A DNA stretch of 64,000 bases from the NCBI RefSeq assembly GCF_003173595.1, contig NZ_QGNZ01000002.1, positions 124,001-188,000 of the forward strand. Direction: 5' to 3'. A program made the translations under genes and the position numbers. Of the stretch, positions 27,463 through 37,468 are shown piece after piece. The notes beneath the pieces are model-generated. The model had not been told where the DNA came from. It did no database searches and was given only the letters and a program-made list of their open reading frames with translations. Each line of letters opens with the position of its first letter. The first letter of the stretch is position 1. Source of the stretch: Pedobacter yonginensis. GTDB lineage: Bacteria; Bacteroidota; Bacteroidia; Sphingobacteriales; Sphingobacteriaceae.

Positions 27463-27816
27463 TCAAACATTCATACTTTTTGATAAGGCATGCACCATTT
27501 TTTGAATTTCGATTGTTCTCTGAATCAAATCGGCTGATTGCTCGTCATTCAACAATTTTAGTTGGTTCGATATAATCAATTGCGTTTCTAATTCAAAAGC
27601 CGAACCTTGACTGATGTTTAAAAAATATTTGAATTGAGCACTGCTGCCCCTTCCACATCCTTCAGCAATATTTGAAGAGATTGAAACCGAACATCTCTTC
27701 ATTTGCGAAATTAAACCAAACTTCTCGTCAGCTGGAAGCGTTGATACAGCCTTATAAACTTCAACCGCTAATTCAATCGACTTTTGCCAGACCTTTAAAT
27801 CCTTAAAGTTGTGCAT
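27463..27816 (-). CDS. four helix bundle protein (23S rRNA intervening-sequence protein family)
   Basis: A 117-aa protein starting MHNFKDLKVWQKSIELAVEV. It has the hallmark ISQMKRCSVSISSNIAEGCGRGS (~residues 40-62) and FLNISQGSAFELETQL, which define the S23/IVP-like four-helix-bundle family. Many relatives are encoded inside 23S rRNA intervening sequences or as stand-alone genes in Bacteroidota, and their biochemical role is unsettled. Here it sits between fadA and fadE in the same direction, with 104-base and 169-base flanks that share the motif GTATCAA/TTGATAC. This suggests insertion as a small mobile or repeat-associated unit. Confidence 0.85.
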   Translation of the reverse strand: MHNFKDLKVWQKSIELAVEVYKAVSTLPADEKFGLISQMKRCSVSISSNIAEGCGRGSSAQFKYFLNISQGSAFELETQLIISNQLKLLNDEQSADLIQRTIEIQKMVHALSKSMNV

Positions 27817-27920
27817 ACACTAGTTTTAAAATTGAGTAAATATTTGAGATGAATTCTTTTGGGGATGATTTTTATCCTATCGGTCTTCAAACTTGATACT
27901 TGATACTCACTTAAACTAAT

Positions 27921-29096
27921 CTATAAAAGCTCAAAAATCCCTGCTGCGCCTTGGCCGGTTCCTACGCACATCGTAACCATGCCATATTTTTTATTTTGTC
28001 TTTTCAATTCATTCATCATTTGTACGGTAAGTTTAGCCCCTGTACAGCCTAGAGGATGACCTAAAGCGATGGCACCTCCATTTACATTGATGATATCCGG
28101 ATTTAAATTTAACGTTCTGACAATGGCTAGAGATTGTGATGCGAAAGCCTCATTTAATTCAATTAAATCGATATCATCTTGTTTTAGTCCTGCTTGTTTC
28201 AGGGCTTTCGGAATGGCTTCAATCGGACCAATTCCCATAATTCTTGGGGGTACCCCTGCCACGCCATAACTTACCAATCTCGCTATCGGCTCTACGTTTA
28301 ATTCTTTCATCTTCTTCTCAGAAACTACCAAAACAAAGGCGGCTCCATCAGACGTTTGAGACGAGTTACCCGCAGTTACGCTTCCAACAGCATCGAAAAC
28401 AGGTTTCAATTTTGCTAATTTTTCTAAAGTGGTATCTGCACGAGGTCCTTCATCTGTATCTACAACGTAAGAACGGGTTTTCTTCTTCAGGTTATCATCC
28501 AAATAATTTTCATTAATGGTAATCGGCAAAACACCATCTTTTAGATGACCATTTTTAATGGCATGAATTGCCTTTTCATGAGATTTTAGTGAAAATGCAT
28601 CTTGATCTTCACGACTAACCTTGTACTCTTTCGCAACCGCTTCGGCCGTTAGGCCCATGCCCCAGTACCAATCGGGATTATTCTTAGCTACCTCCGCATT
28701 GGGTACCAATTTCCACCCACCGAAAGGCATTCCACTCATCACTTCTACTCCCCCTGCAATAATACAATCGGCCATGCCAGCCTTAATTTTTGCCACCGCG
28801 GTTGCAATGGTATCTAAACCAGATGCACAATAACGGTTAACGGTAACACCCGGAACTTTATCGGTATCCAAACCCATTAGCGAAATCATACGGGCGATAT
28901 TTAAACCCTGCTCCGCCTCTGGTGTAGCATTACCCACCATTACATCATCAATTTGTTCCTTATCTAAGTTTGGAACAGATGCAACCAATGCTCTAATCAC
29001 TTCTGCAGCCAAATCATCAGCTCTTGTAAAACGGAATACGCCACGAGGTGCTTTACCTACTGCTGTACGATATCCGGCTATAATATATGCTTCCAT
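27921..29096 (-). CDS. fadA: acetyl-CoA acyltransferase (3-ketoacyl-CoA thiolase)
   Basis: A 391-aa thiolase catalysing the final step of beta-oxidation. The nucleophilic cysteine is in VNRYCASGLDTIATA (~residue 89). The His of the active site is in NGGAIALGHPLGCTGAK (~345-360), and the general-base cysteine is in MVTMCVGTGQGAAGIF (~375-385). Length is typical. It is second gene of the fad block, downstream of fadN across a 247-base repeat-like spacer. Confidence 0.94.
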   Translation of the reverse strand: MEAYIIAGYRTAVGKAPRGVFRFTRADDLAAEVIRALVASVPNLDKEQIDDVMVGNATPEAEQGLNIARMISLMGLDTDKVPGVTVNRYCASGLDTIATAVAKIKAGMADCIIAGGVEVMSGMPFGGWKLVPNAEVAKNNPDWYWGMGLTAEAVAKEYKVSREDQDAFSLKSHEKAIHAIKNGHLKDGVLPITINENYLDDNLKKKTRSYVVDTDEGPRADTTLEKLAKLKPVFDAVGSVTAGNSSQTSDGAAFVLVVSEKKMKELNVEPIARLVSYGVAGVPPRIMGIGPIEAIPKALKQAGLKQDDIDLIELNEAFASQSLAIVRTLNLNPDIINVNGGAIALGHPLGCTGAKLTVQMMNELKRQNKKYGMVTMCVGTGQGAAGIFELL

Positions 29097-29343
29097 GTTT
29101 TAAGATTTGAGATTTGAGACAATGCTTCGAGATTTGCCCGAAACAGATTGTCCAAATCGTAATGTTTATTTTTTTATTTGAGACTTAAGATGTGAGATTA
29201 GAGACTTGAGATGTGAGACTGGAGATAGGAGAAAAGAGATTGGTGACCTGACAAGCTCTGTCATCTAATCTCTAACCTCTCATATCTAACTTCTCATATC
29301 TAATATCTAACCTCTCATATCCCAACTCTCTCACCTCTATTCC
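29097..29343. repeat. low-complexity purine/pyrimidine spacer between fadN and fadA
   Basis: Repeated GAGATTTGAGAC / TTGAGATGTGAGACT-type units (29106-29250) are followed by complementary CTCATATCTAAC units (29278-29320). The two halves could form a long imperfect hairpin in the fadN-fadA transcript. No coding signal. Confidence 0.55.
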
Positions 29344-31749
29344 CTAGTTTCTTAATGGCTTACCTTTTGTTATAATTGATTGAATTCTTTCCAGCGATTT
29401 TCGTTCCCCAGCAAGTGACAAAAAGGCTTCTCTTTCTAAATCCAACAAATATTGTTCGCTTACTTCTGTTGGAGAGGATAAATCACCTCCACACATTACG
29501 TAACCTAACTTTTCGGAGATTTTTTTATCGTGTTCGGAAATAAAATGCCCCGCATACATGCTGTTTGCACCTGCATAAACAATTCCTAAACCTTGCTTGC
29601 CCAATACTTTAATGTCAGTACGTTGAACTGGTTTTGTATATCCAGCATCGGCAAGTTCAATTGCTTTTGCTTTCGCATCAGCCAACAATCGGTTGCGGTT
29701 CATTGAAATCGAAAATTTGTCCTTTTGAAGGTAACCCAACTCATACGCTTCATAGCCTGATGTAGAAACTTTCGCCATACCAATGGTTAAGAAACGTTCT
29801 TTCAAAGCATTTTGAACGATTTGATCATCTTTATATTCATCAGAAGCTCTTAAGGCAAACTCTTTTGTGCCGCCTCCGCCTGGGATTACCCCTACACCAA
29901 ACTCAACCAAACCCATATACGTTTCGGCAGAAAGCTGAACATGATCGGCGTGTAAACTAAATTCGCAACCACCACCTAATGTTAAATTGTGTGGCGCAAC
30001 TACCACTGGAATTGATGAGTAACGAATGCGCATAGATGTGTTTTGGAACATGCGAATCGCCATATTCAATTCATCCCATTCCTGCTCAACGGCCATCATA
30101 AAAATCATCCCAACATTTGCGCCCGCAGAGAAATTAGCGCCATCATTGCCGATAACTAAGCCACGATAGTCTTTCTCAGCCATGTCAATTGCTTTGTTGA
30201 TTCCAGAAATTACATCCCCACCGATTGTGTTCATTTTGGTGTGGAACTCTACACTTAAGATGCCATCGCCTAAATCAATAATAGATACACCCGAGTTTTT
30301 CCAAAGCGTTTTGTTTTCGCGAATGTTATCTAAAATGATAAAATCATCTGTTCCTGGTAAAGCCTTATAGGATTTTGAGGGAATGTCATAATACTTTTTA
30401 ATGCCATCCTCAACTTTATAAAATGAGGTATTTCCAGCATCAAGCATTTCATGTACCCAAGCCGCAGCTTTGTTTCCATATTGGTCCATCCCTTCGAGGG
30501 CTTCTTTAACGCCAACGGCATCCCAAAGTTCAAATGGGCCTAGTTCCCAGCCAAACCCTGCTCGCATGGCATCGTCTATACGATATAATTCATCAGATAT
30601 TTCTGGAATTCTATCGGATACATATTCGAACAAACCAAATGAAGAATGACGGAAAAGCTCACCTGCTTTGTCTTTCCCCTTGGCAAAAATCTTCATCCTA
30701 TCGCGAAGATTTTCAACCGGCTTGGTCATTTCTAAAGTGGCCGATTTTACTTTTTGCTGTGGCTTGTACTCTAAAGTTTTTAAATCAAGCGCAAGAATTT
30801 CCGTTTTACCATCAGCCGTTTTTGTTTTTTTATAGAAGCCCTGCTTGGTTTTATCACCTAGCCATTTCTGCTCTTCCATTTTCTTTACATAGGCTGGAAG
30901 TTGAAATAAATCATGCGCCTTATCCTCCGGACAATTATCATAAAGCCCTTTGGCAACCTTAATCATGGTATCTAAACCAACCACATCCGATGTGCGGAAA
31001 GTTGCCGATTTTGGCCTGCCCAAAGCTGGACCAGTAAACTTATCTACTTCTTCTACAGTTAAATCTAGTTTTTCAACCAAATGCAAAAGTGCCATGATGG
31101 AATAAACACCTACACGATTTGCAATAAAAGCTGGCGTATCTTTGCAGAGCACCGTAGTTTTACCTAAAAATTTATCACCATAATGCATCAAGAAATCAAC
31201 AATTTCTGGCTTGGTGTGTGGCGTTGGTATTACTTCTAATAATTTTAAGTAACGTGGCGGATTGAAAAAGTGTGTTCCGCAGAAATGCGCTTTAAAATCA
31301 TCACTTCTTCCTTCAGCCATAAGATGAATGGGAATACCGGAAGTATTTGAAGTAATTAATGTACCTGGTTTGCGGAATTGCTCAACCTGCTCAAAAACTT
31401 TCTTTTTGATGTCCAGATTTTCGACTACTACTTCAATCACCCAATCAAAGCCTGAAATCTTCGACATATCATCATCGAAGTTTCCTGTTTTAATTTTATT
31501 CAATACTTTTTTAGAATAAACTGGGGATGGATTTGTTTTTACAGCAGTTTGCAAGGCGGTATTTACAATTCGATTTTTCACCGCAGGGTGATCCAATGTT
31601 AATCCTTTTGCTTGTTCATCTGGATTCAAATCTTTTGGGGCAATATCCAACAACAAAACCTCTACACCAATATTGGCGAAGTGGCAGGCGATACGCGAAC
31701 CCATAATACCTGAGCCTAAAACAGCAACTTTATTTATGCTTCTTTTCAT
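29344..31749 (-). CDS. fadN: 3-hydroxyacyl-CoA dehydrogenase / enoyl-CoA hydratase (FadN type)
   Basis: An 801-aa bifunctional beta-oxidation enzyme. The hydroxyacyl-CoA dehydrogenase half is N-terminal (NAD motif VAVLGSGIMGSRIACHFA, ~7-24; THFFNPPRYLKLLEVIPTP, ~160-178; FIANRVGVYSI). The crotonase half is C-terminal (GANFSAGANVGMIF; LTLGGGCEFSLHAD; GVGVIPGGGGTKEF, ~500-640). This order is the reverse of E. coli FadB and matches Bacillus FadN. ATG at 31749 is preferred over a TTG three codons upstream. The start lies one base beyond the stop of the marR gene, so the two are surely one transcript. Confidence 0.92.
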   Translation of the reverse strand: MKRSINKVAVLGSGIMGSRIACHFANIGVEVLLLDIAPKDLNPDEQAKGLTLDHPAVKNRIVNTALQTAVKTNPSPVYSKKVLNKIKTGNFDDDMSKISGFDWVIEVVVENLDIKKKVFEQVEQFRKPGTLITSNTSGIPIHLMAEGRSDDFKAHFCGTHFFNPPRYLKLLEVIPTPHTKPEIVDFLMHYGDKFLGKTTVLCKDTPAFIANRVGVYSIMALLHLVEKLDLTVEEVDKFTGPALGRPKSATFRTSDVVGLDTMIKVAKGLYDNCPEDKAHDLFQLPAYVKKMEEQKWLGDKTKQGFYKKTKTADGKTEILALDLKTLEYKPQQKVKSATLEMTKPVENLRDRMKIFAKGKDKAGELFRHSSFGLFEYVSDRIPEISDELYRIDDAMRAGFGWELGPFELWDAVGVKEALEGMDQYGNKAAAWVHEMLDAGNTSFYKVEDGIKKYYDIPSKSYKALPGTDDFIILDNIRENKTLWKNSGVSIIDLGDGILSVEFHTKMNTIGGDVISGINKAIDMAEKDYRGLVIGNDGANFSAGANVGMIFMMAVEQEWDELNMAIRMFQNTSMRIRYSSIPVVVAPHNLTLGGGCEFSLHADHVQLSAETYMGLVEFGVGVIPGGGGTKEFALRASDEYKDDQIVQNALKERFLTIGMAKVSTSGYEAYELGYLQKDKFSISMNRNRLLADAKAKAIELADAGYTKPVQRTDIKVLGKQGLGIVYAGANSMYAGHFISEHDKKISEKLGYVMCGGDLSSPTEVSEQYLLDLEREAFLSLAGERKSLERIQSIITKGKPLRN

Positions 31750-31750
31750 G

Positions 31751-32185
31751 TTAATCAACGGTATATGCTACAGTTATATCATTTAGTTTTATCAATAGAT
31801 TTATGAAAGTCTCCTTTTCTTTTTTGGAGAAATGCTCGTCGAGATACTCATTAAATTTGCGAACAACACCTTTGGCTAAATGTTTCTTTTCTTTACCAAA
31901 ATCGGTCAGAAAAACCTTAACAGATCTTTTATCTCCAACCGAAGTTTCGCGATAAATTAACCTAGCCTCTTCCATGTTGTTTAACATGCGAGATAAGCTG
32001 GTGGCTTTAACACCAAGCAACGCTGCAAGATTCGAAACAGCTGTACCATCAACATCATCAATATTAATTAACATATAACCAATCGCCTGGGTGATCCCAA
32101 AACTTGATGCCATTTGATTATATTTATTAAACATATTTTGCCAGGCAAACTTTACGTGGTAATCTAATGTTTGTTGTTGCTTCAT
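31751..32185 (-). CDS. MarR-family transcriptional regulator
   Basis: A 144-aa winged-helix regulator. The recognition region reads AALLGVKATSLSRMLNNMEEARLIYRE (~56-82) and the wing follows with SVGDKRSVKVFLTDFGK, both typical of MarR. Its stop is one base from the fadN ATG, so it probably controls the fad operon, perhaps in response to an acyl-CoA; the ligand is inference. The ATG at 32185 (MKQQQTLDYHVK) is chosen because the upstream extension is AT-rich and non-homologous-looking. Confidence 0.87.
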   Translation of the reverse strand: MKQQQTLDYHVKFAWQNMFNKYNQMASSFGITQAIGYMLINIDDVDGTAVSNLAALLGVKATSLSRMLNNMEEARLIYRETSVGDKRSVKVFLTDFGKEKKHLAKGVVRKFNEYLDEHFSKKEKETFINLLIKLNDITVAYTVD

Positions 32186-32265
32186 TTGGTTAATTTTATT
32201 ATGCTTGCATAACAAAGCTAACGAATGTATTTTGTTAATGCAAGCAGAAATTAATTATTTTTTGT

Positions 32266-32303
32266 CACAAAAAAAGCGTCCTGATTTTCATCAGGACGCT
32301 TTC
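32266..32303 (-). terminator. terminator of the OmpA-family gene
   Basis: AGCGTCCTGAT and ATCAGGACGCT form an 11-bp stem. On the minus strand it is followed by TTTTTTTG. Confidence 0.9.
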
Positions 32304-32321
32304 TATTAAAACTAAGTTAGA

Positions 32322-33647
32322 TTAGTAAATTGTAAATTCTACACGACGGTTTTGTTGACGACCAGCTGCAGTTTTGTTTGTTGCAATTGGTTGACCCATT
32401 CCATAACCTGTAGCTTCTATACGAGATGCATTAGCGCCTTGAGAAACTAAATATGCTTTCACTGATTCTGCTCTATCTTTTGATAAACGTAAGTTTAATT
32501 CTTTAGAACCTGTGTTATCTGTATGACCAGCTAATTTTAAGCTGAAGTTTTTCTCGATTAATAATGCTGCAACTCTATTTAAAGATGCGAAAGATTTAGA
32601 ACGAATAGTAGCTTTACCTAAATCGAACTCTAAATTTTTAATGGCTTCTTTAACAACTGCACGATCTGCTTCAGTAACGATTACTTTCTCTGTAATTTGT
32701 GGAGCTGGCACTTTTAATGGACAACCAGAACCATCAACCACTGTACCTGCTGGTGTACCAGGGCATTTATCTAATTTATCAGCAACACCGTCACCATCAG
32801 CATCAGCTAATAAGTTGTTTAAATCTGAACGCAATTTTGCATTTTCAGCTTTTTGAGCATCTAAGTCTGATTTTAATGCGTTAGCCGTATTTTTCGCAGC
32901 TAAAGCTTCATCATAAGTGGCTGCAACTGGATTGTGGAAAGCCAATTGTTTTCCGCTTCCAAGTGCAAATTCTAAACCTGCATAAGCATAGTTATATTTA
33001 TCGTTTGATCCTCTGTAGTAACCATCTAAGTTATCACCATCAACAAAGTTGATTGTCCAACCTAAATCAAAGTTTACCGCGTCAGAAATTTTAAATTTAG
33101 CACCCAGGCCAACCGGAATAATTAATTCGCTAATGTTTTTACCACCTGCGTAATCTACTGTACCTGCAGCAGTTGTAATGGTTGGTTTGTAACCTGCTAA
33201 ACCTGCACCTGCTGAAGCATAAAGTTGTAATGCATTTTCTTTCTTAAACATATCGATGTTAAACATATTAACAACTGCGCTTAAGGTTCCAGAATATTCT
33301 AACTGAGTATCAAATGATCTTACTGGTGAATTGTTGGTTACTCCGCTTTCGAAAGCTTCTGTATTATCACCTTTCAATTTCCCTCTAACTCCGTCTAAAC
33401 GTAAAGAGAAATAAGGTGTAAATTGTTTTTTGATGTAAAGACCATAGCCTAAACTAGATTTGTTGTTGCTAAAATCGTTTTTACCGCCCAGTGGAGATAA
33501 TGGTGTAAGTACACCGGCATTAACACCGATTGACCATGTTCTTAAACTGGTTGTGCTTGATGCCATTGGCTCTTGAGCTTGAGCTACTGATCCAATAAAT
33601 AAACCAGCAATTGCTACTGGTAATGCTTTGAATAATTTTGATTTCAT
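32322..33647 (-). CDS. OmpA-family outer membrane protein
   Basis: A 441-aa protein with a Sec signal peptide (cleavage after GSVAQA). An N-terminal ~200-residue beta-barrel-like domain is followed by a coiled linker (AKNTANALKSDLDAQKAENA) and a thrombospondin-type-3 calcium repeat (DADGDGVADKLDKCPGTP, ~277-294). The C-terminal OmpA peptidoglycan-binding domain (LAGHTDNTGSKELNLRLSKD and GYGMGQPIATN, ~360-441) ends with the typical NRRVEFTIY. It anchors outer membrane to peptidoglycan. It is monocistronic, with its own terminator and a TAnnTTTG box upstream. Confidence 0.92.
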   Translation of the reverse strand: MKSKLFKALPVAIAGLFIGSVAQAQEPMASSTTSLRTWSIGVNAGVLTPLSPLGGKNDFSNNKSSLGYGLYIKKQFTPYFSLRLDGVRGKLKGDNTEAFESGVTNNSPVRSFDTQLEYSGTLSAVVNMFNIDMFKKENALQLYASAGAGLAGYKPTITTAAGTVDYAGGKNISELIIPVGLGAKFKISDAVNFDLGWTINFVDGDNLDGYYRGSNDKYNYAYAGLEFALGSGKQLAFHNPVAATYDEALAAKNTANALKSDLDAQKAENAKLRSDLNNLLADADGDGVADKLDKCPGTPAGTVVDGSGCPLKVPAPQITEKVIVTEADRAVVKEAIKNLEFDLGKATIRSKSFASLNRVAALLIEKNFSLKLAGHTDNTGSKELNLRLSKDRAESVKAYLVSQGANASRIEATGYGMGQPIATNKTAAGRQQNRRVEFTIY

Positions 33648-33700
33648 AATTTCTAAATAACGTTAAATAAGCGTTTGACCATTCTATGCAATCGCCATAC

Positions 33701-33708
33701 CAAAACTA
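33701..33708 (-). promoter_or_regulatory. probable -7 box of the OmpA-family gene
   Basis: On the minus strand TAGTTTTG (TAnnTTTG) lies 53 bases before the ATG. Confidence 0.4.
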
Positions 33709-33740
33709 TGATTTGATCAAAAAATTACTTTATTAAAGGA

Positions 33741-35462
33741 TTAATAGCCAATGGCCTTATCATCGCCACGCGGGTCAGCACCACCTTGATAATAGCCCCA
33801 TTTGGTTTTTAATATCGCATCAACACGGCCAATTGGCCCTCTCGGGCTAATTACATAGCCTTTAGATTTTAACTTCTGTGTAGTCAAACTATCCAAAGCG
33901 TCTTTTTCTACATACACTTCATCTGGTAGCCACTGATGATGAAATTTTTTCGCCGATACAGCAGATTGCATCGACATATCAAAATCGATTACATTAATAA
34001 TGGTTTGCAAAACCGAAGTGATAATGGTTGAACCACCTGGGGTACCCACAACCATGAACAATTTTCCGTCTTTTTCTACAATACTTGGTGTCATGGAGCT
34101 TAGCATTCTTTTATTCGGTGCAATTGCATTGGCTTCACCTCCAACTAAACCATACATATTTGGGGCGCCAGGTTTTACAGAAAAGTCGTCCATTTCATTA
34201 TTTAAGAGGAAGCCCGCACCTTTTACGGCTACCAAAGCTCCATAAGAACCATTTAACGTTGTGGTGATGGACACAGCATTTCCGGCTCTGTCCACAATAG
34301 AGAAATGGGTGGTTTCTTCGTGCTCCTTGCCTTTAACTTCGCCAGCAAAGATTGCACTGCTTGGAGTTGCAGCGTTCCAGTTAAAATTAGCCATTCTATT
34401 TTTATTGTATTCGGGCTTGGTGAGTTCCATTTGCGGAACGGCATAAAAATCAGGATCGCCCAAGTGCGTAGCGCGATCTGCATACACTCTTCTTTCGGCT
34501 TCTACGATCACCTGTACTGTTGAATCGGCATTATGACCCCATTTTCTTAATGGAAAAGGTTCTACCGATTGAAGCAGTTGAACGAGGGCAATCCCACCGC
34601 TCGATGTTGGGGGCATAGTGACAATTTTATAACCTCTATACTGACCTATAATTGCTTTTCGCCATGTGGCGCGGTAATTCTTTAAATCGGCTTTGGTGAT
34701 TAACCCTTTGCCACGTTGCATTTCAGCTACAATTGAATCGGCAACGGCACCTTCATAAAACCCTGCTCTGCCTTTTTCCTGAATCAATTTGAGTGTATTG
34801 GCGAGCTCTTTCTGTACCAATACATCATTTTCTTGCCAAGGACTCTCCAAATTTACGAATGCCGTACCGTTGGGATTGAACTGCATAAATTTTTGGTGGA
34901 GACCGTTTAATTCGCTTGCTTGTCTTTTGGTAATTTTAAATCCATTCTGGGCAAGTTCGATAGCGGGCTGTAAAACCTGCGCCCAAGTTAGTTTGCCGTA
35001 TTTTTTGTGGGCTTCCACCATCCCATCAACCGAACCTGGTACACCGGCAGCCAAATCACCATATAAACTTTTGTCCACTATCGGATGACCTGCTGAATCC
35101 AAATACATATCACGGTTAGCAGCTTGTGCGGCCTTTTCCCTAAAATCGAGCGTATTTACTTCTCCGCTTGCAGCGCGATAAACTATGAAACCACCGCCGC
35201 CAATATTTCCTGCATTAGGATAAACAACGGCTAGGGCAAATTGAACGGCAACTGCTGCATCTATTGCATTGCCTCCTTTTTTTAAGATTTCTATGCCAAC
35301 TTCTGAGGCGGCTGGATGGGCTGAAACCACCATCCCATTTCTAAATTCGTTACTGTTGTTTTTACCCAATTGCCCGCTTGCACAAGCTGAGCATAATAAA
35401 ACGATAAAAAGGTAAGCTGATATTACTTTATAATTAGTTCGATGCCTTGTAGTTCTCTGCAT
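33741..35462 (-). CDS. ggt: gamma-glutamyltransferase lipoprotein
   Basis: A 573-aa Ntn-hydrolase precursor that cleaves and transfers gamma-glutamyl groups, for example from glutathione. The N-terminus is lipoprotein-like (YLFIVLLCSACASG). Family motifs: NGMVVSAHPAASEVGIEIL, GGNAIDAAVAVQFALAVVYP, GGGGFIVY, the autocleavage threonine in EETTHFSIVDRAGNAVSITT (~382-401), and the C-terminal GTPGGSTIITSVLQ. The ATG at 35462 overlaps the 3' end of the acyl-CoA ligase gene by 29 bases, which points to co-transcription without an obvious metabolic link. Confidence 0.92.
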   Translation of the reverse strand: MQRTTRHRTNYKVISAYLFIVLLCSACASGQLGKNNSNEFRNGMVVSAHPAASEVGIEILKKGGNAIDAAVAVQFALAVVYPNAGNIGGGGFIVYRAASGEVNTLDFREKAAQAANRDMYLDSAGHPIVDKSLYGDLAAGVPGSVDGMVEAHKKYGKLTWAQVLQPAIELAQNGFKITKRQASELNGLHQKFMQFNPNGTAFVNLESPWQENDVLVQKELANTLKLIQEKGRAGFYEGAVADSIVAEMQRGKGLITKADLKNYRATWRKAIIGQYRGYKIVTMPPTSSGGIALVQLLQSVEPFPLRKWGHNADSTVQVIVEAERRVYADRATHLGDPDFYAVPQMELTKPEYNKNRMANFNWNAATPSSAIFAGEVKGKEHEETTHFSIVDRAGNAVSITTTLNGSYGALVAVKGAGFLLNNEMDDFSVKPGAPNMYGLVGGEANAIAPNKRMLSSMTPSIVEKDGKLFMVVGTPGGSTIITSVLQTIINVIDFDMSMQSAVSAKKFHHQWLPDEVYVEKDALDSLTTQKLKSKGYVISPRGPIGRVDAILKTKWGYYQGGADPRGDDKAIGY

Positions 35463-37209
35463 CCTTGTATATCTTTTCAATGATTTCGTTATTTTTTTCT
35501 GTAATTACTTTTCTTTTTAAACTTAATTTAGGTGTAAGCTCTCCCCCATCAATGCTCCATTCTTTTGGCAATAAGGCAAAACGCTTAACTTGTTCCCATT
35601 TACCAAAACCCACACTTGCAGCTTCAATTACCTCAGTATATTTCGTTAAAACCTGCTCGTTTTTTATAATTTCTTCATTAGTAGTGTATGGAATGCCTTT
35701 TCTACCCGCCCATGTTTTTAGTGTTTCGAAATTAGGAACAATCAGGGCAGAAGGGAATTTTCTATTCTCTCCCAAAACCATAATCTGCTCGATAAATATA
35801 GATTCTTTGTATTTATTTTCAAGCATTTGTGGCGCAATGTATTTTCCGCCTGCGGTTTTAAACATTTCTTTTTTACGATCTGTAATTCTTAGAAAGCGCC
35901 CATCTACCAATTCACCTATATCGCCAGTGTGGAACCAGCCTTCACGATCAATGGCTTCATCTGTTAAATCTTGACGATTATAATAGCCTTTCATCACTTG
36001 GTGGCCGCGAGTTAAAACTTCACCATCTTCGGCAATTTTTACTTCCACACCTTTAATCACCTCGCCAACAGAGCCAAACATCGTTCCACCGAAGTGATTT
36101 ACCGTAATTACAGGCGAGGTTTCGGTTAATCCGTATCCTTCAAACACAGGCATTCCTGCTGCCCAAAAAATTCTTGCCAATCGTGGATTTAGTGCTGCAC
36201 CCCCAGAAACAATAACTACAATCTCGCCTCCTAAAGCTTCCTGCCATTTTTTGAAAACCAGTTTCCTTGCAATACCCAATTTAAAATTATACCAAGGGCC
36301 AGCATCGGTTGTATATTTTTCGGCCAATGCAACCGACCAAAAGAAAATCCCTTTTTTAATTCCAGTTAGAGATTTTCCCTTTTCCATTATTTTATCGTAC
36401 ACCTTTTCTAAAAGACGAGGAACGGTTGAAAAAGCATTTGGCTTAACTTGCTGAATATCTGCAACTATGGTATCCATACTTTCTGCATAATACACCGCCG
36501 TGTGATTAAAGAGGTACAAATAGATAATCATGCGCTCGAAAATATGCGAAAGCGGTAAAAAGCTCAATCCTTTGCTTACGCCTTCGGGCATTACCACGGC
36601 CGAGTTTACAAAGTTTGAAACTAAATTGTGGTGTGTTAACATCACGCCTTTCGGGGTGCCAGTTGTACCAGATGTGTATATTAAAGTCAGAATATCTTCC
36701 GGCTTTACCTTGTCACGGTATTCATCAAGATTGATTTCGGCACTGGACTTACCCTCTTCTAATAAGGTACTCCAGTGCGCGGTACCTTGTATTTCATTAA
36801 AACCATAAATTTTTATCGCTGGATTTACAGCTTCTACACAAGGTTTAACCTTTTTGTAAATTTCCTCGTCTGCAACAAAAATTATTGCGATTTCGGCATC
36901 CTTTAAAATAAATTGAATATCGTTTTCTGCTAGCGTTGGATACAATGGAATTTGATAGGCACCAATTTGGTTGGCCGCAAAATCGGCAATATTCCATTCT
37001 GGCCTGTTGTGAGACATCACCGCCACCCGACCGCCTTTGCCAATGCCTTGTTTGACTAATCCTCGGCTTAAATCGTCAACCGTGTTGCAAAAATCTTGTG
37101 TACTGTAATTTATCCACTTTCCTTTAATTTTTCCGCTGATGAATTCTGCTTTGGGTTGCTCAAGGCTAAATTTTAAGAGATCGAAAACCCGTTTAATTGA
37201 TGCAGCCAT
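35434..37209 (-). CDS. long-chain fatty acid-CoA ligase (AMP-forming)
   Basis: A 591-aa adenylate-forming enzyme that activates fatty acids to acyl-CoA. The ATP/AMP signature is LTLIYTSGTTGTPKGVMLTHHN (~170-190). Next come FLPLSHIFERM, EGYGLTETSPVITVN (~352-366), GWFHTGDIGELVDGRFLRITDRKKE (~424-448) and the C-terminal lysine-containing LSLKRKVI. It supplies acyl-CoA to the nearby fad enzymes, although it lies in a separate transcription unit with ggt. Confidence 0.92.
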   Translation of the reverse strand: MAASIKRVFDLLKFSLEQPKAEFISGKIKGKWINYSTQDFCNTVDDLSRGLVKQGIGKGGRVAVMSHNRPEWNIADFAANQIGAYQIPLYPTLAENDIQFILKDAEIAIIFVADEEIYKKVKPCVEAVNPAIKIYGFNEIQGTAHWSTLLEEGKSSAEINLDEYRDKVKPEDILTLIYTSGTTGTPKGVMLTHHNLVSNFVNSAVVMPEGVSKGLSFLPLSHIFERMIIYLYLFNHTAVYYAESMDTIVADIQQVKPNAFSTVPRLLEKVYDKIMEKGKSLTGIKKGIFFWSVALAEKYTTDAGPWYNFKLGIARKLVFKKWQEALGGEIVVIVSGGAALNPRLARIFWAAGMPVFEGYGLTETSPVITVNHFGGTMFGSVGEVIKGVEVKIAEDGEVLTRGHQVMKGYYNRQDLTDEAIDREGWFHTGDIGELVDGRFLRITDRKKEMFKTAGGKYIAPQMLENKYKESIFIEQIMVLGENRKFPSALIVPNFETLKTWAGRKGIPYTTNEEIIKNEQVLTKYTEVIEAASVGFGKWEQVKRFALLPKEWSIDGGELTPKLSLKRKVITEKNNEIIEKIYKDAENYKASN

Positions 37210-37468
37210 ATAATTTATAATATTTGGTTAAGTTAAAAAAATCAAACATAAAGACGTAAACAATATGTTTTTTGTGATTAGAAATTCTATTTAAGCCTAC
37301 GATAGCTTTGCTAAAATTTCATCATGTAAATATTTAAATAAACTTAGCAATTACAAAATTACTATGCAAGCATTGTTTTTATCTAATCTGTTTTTTACCC
37401 AAAAAACATAAACGGCACAAATGTTGTTTAATTGCAACCTTAATAATTCATCCTTAAAATTACAAATT

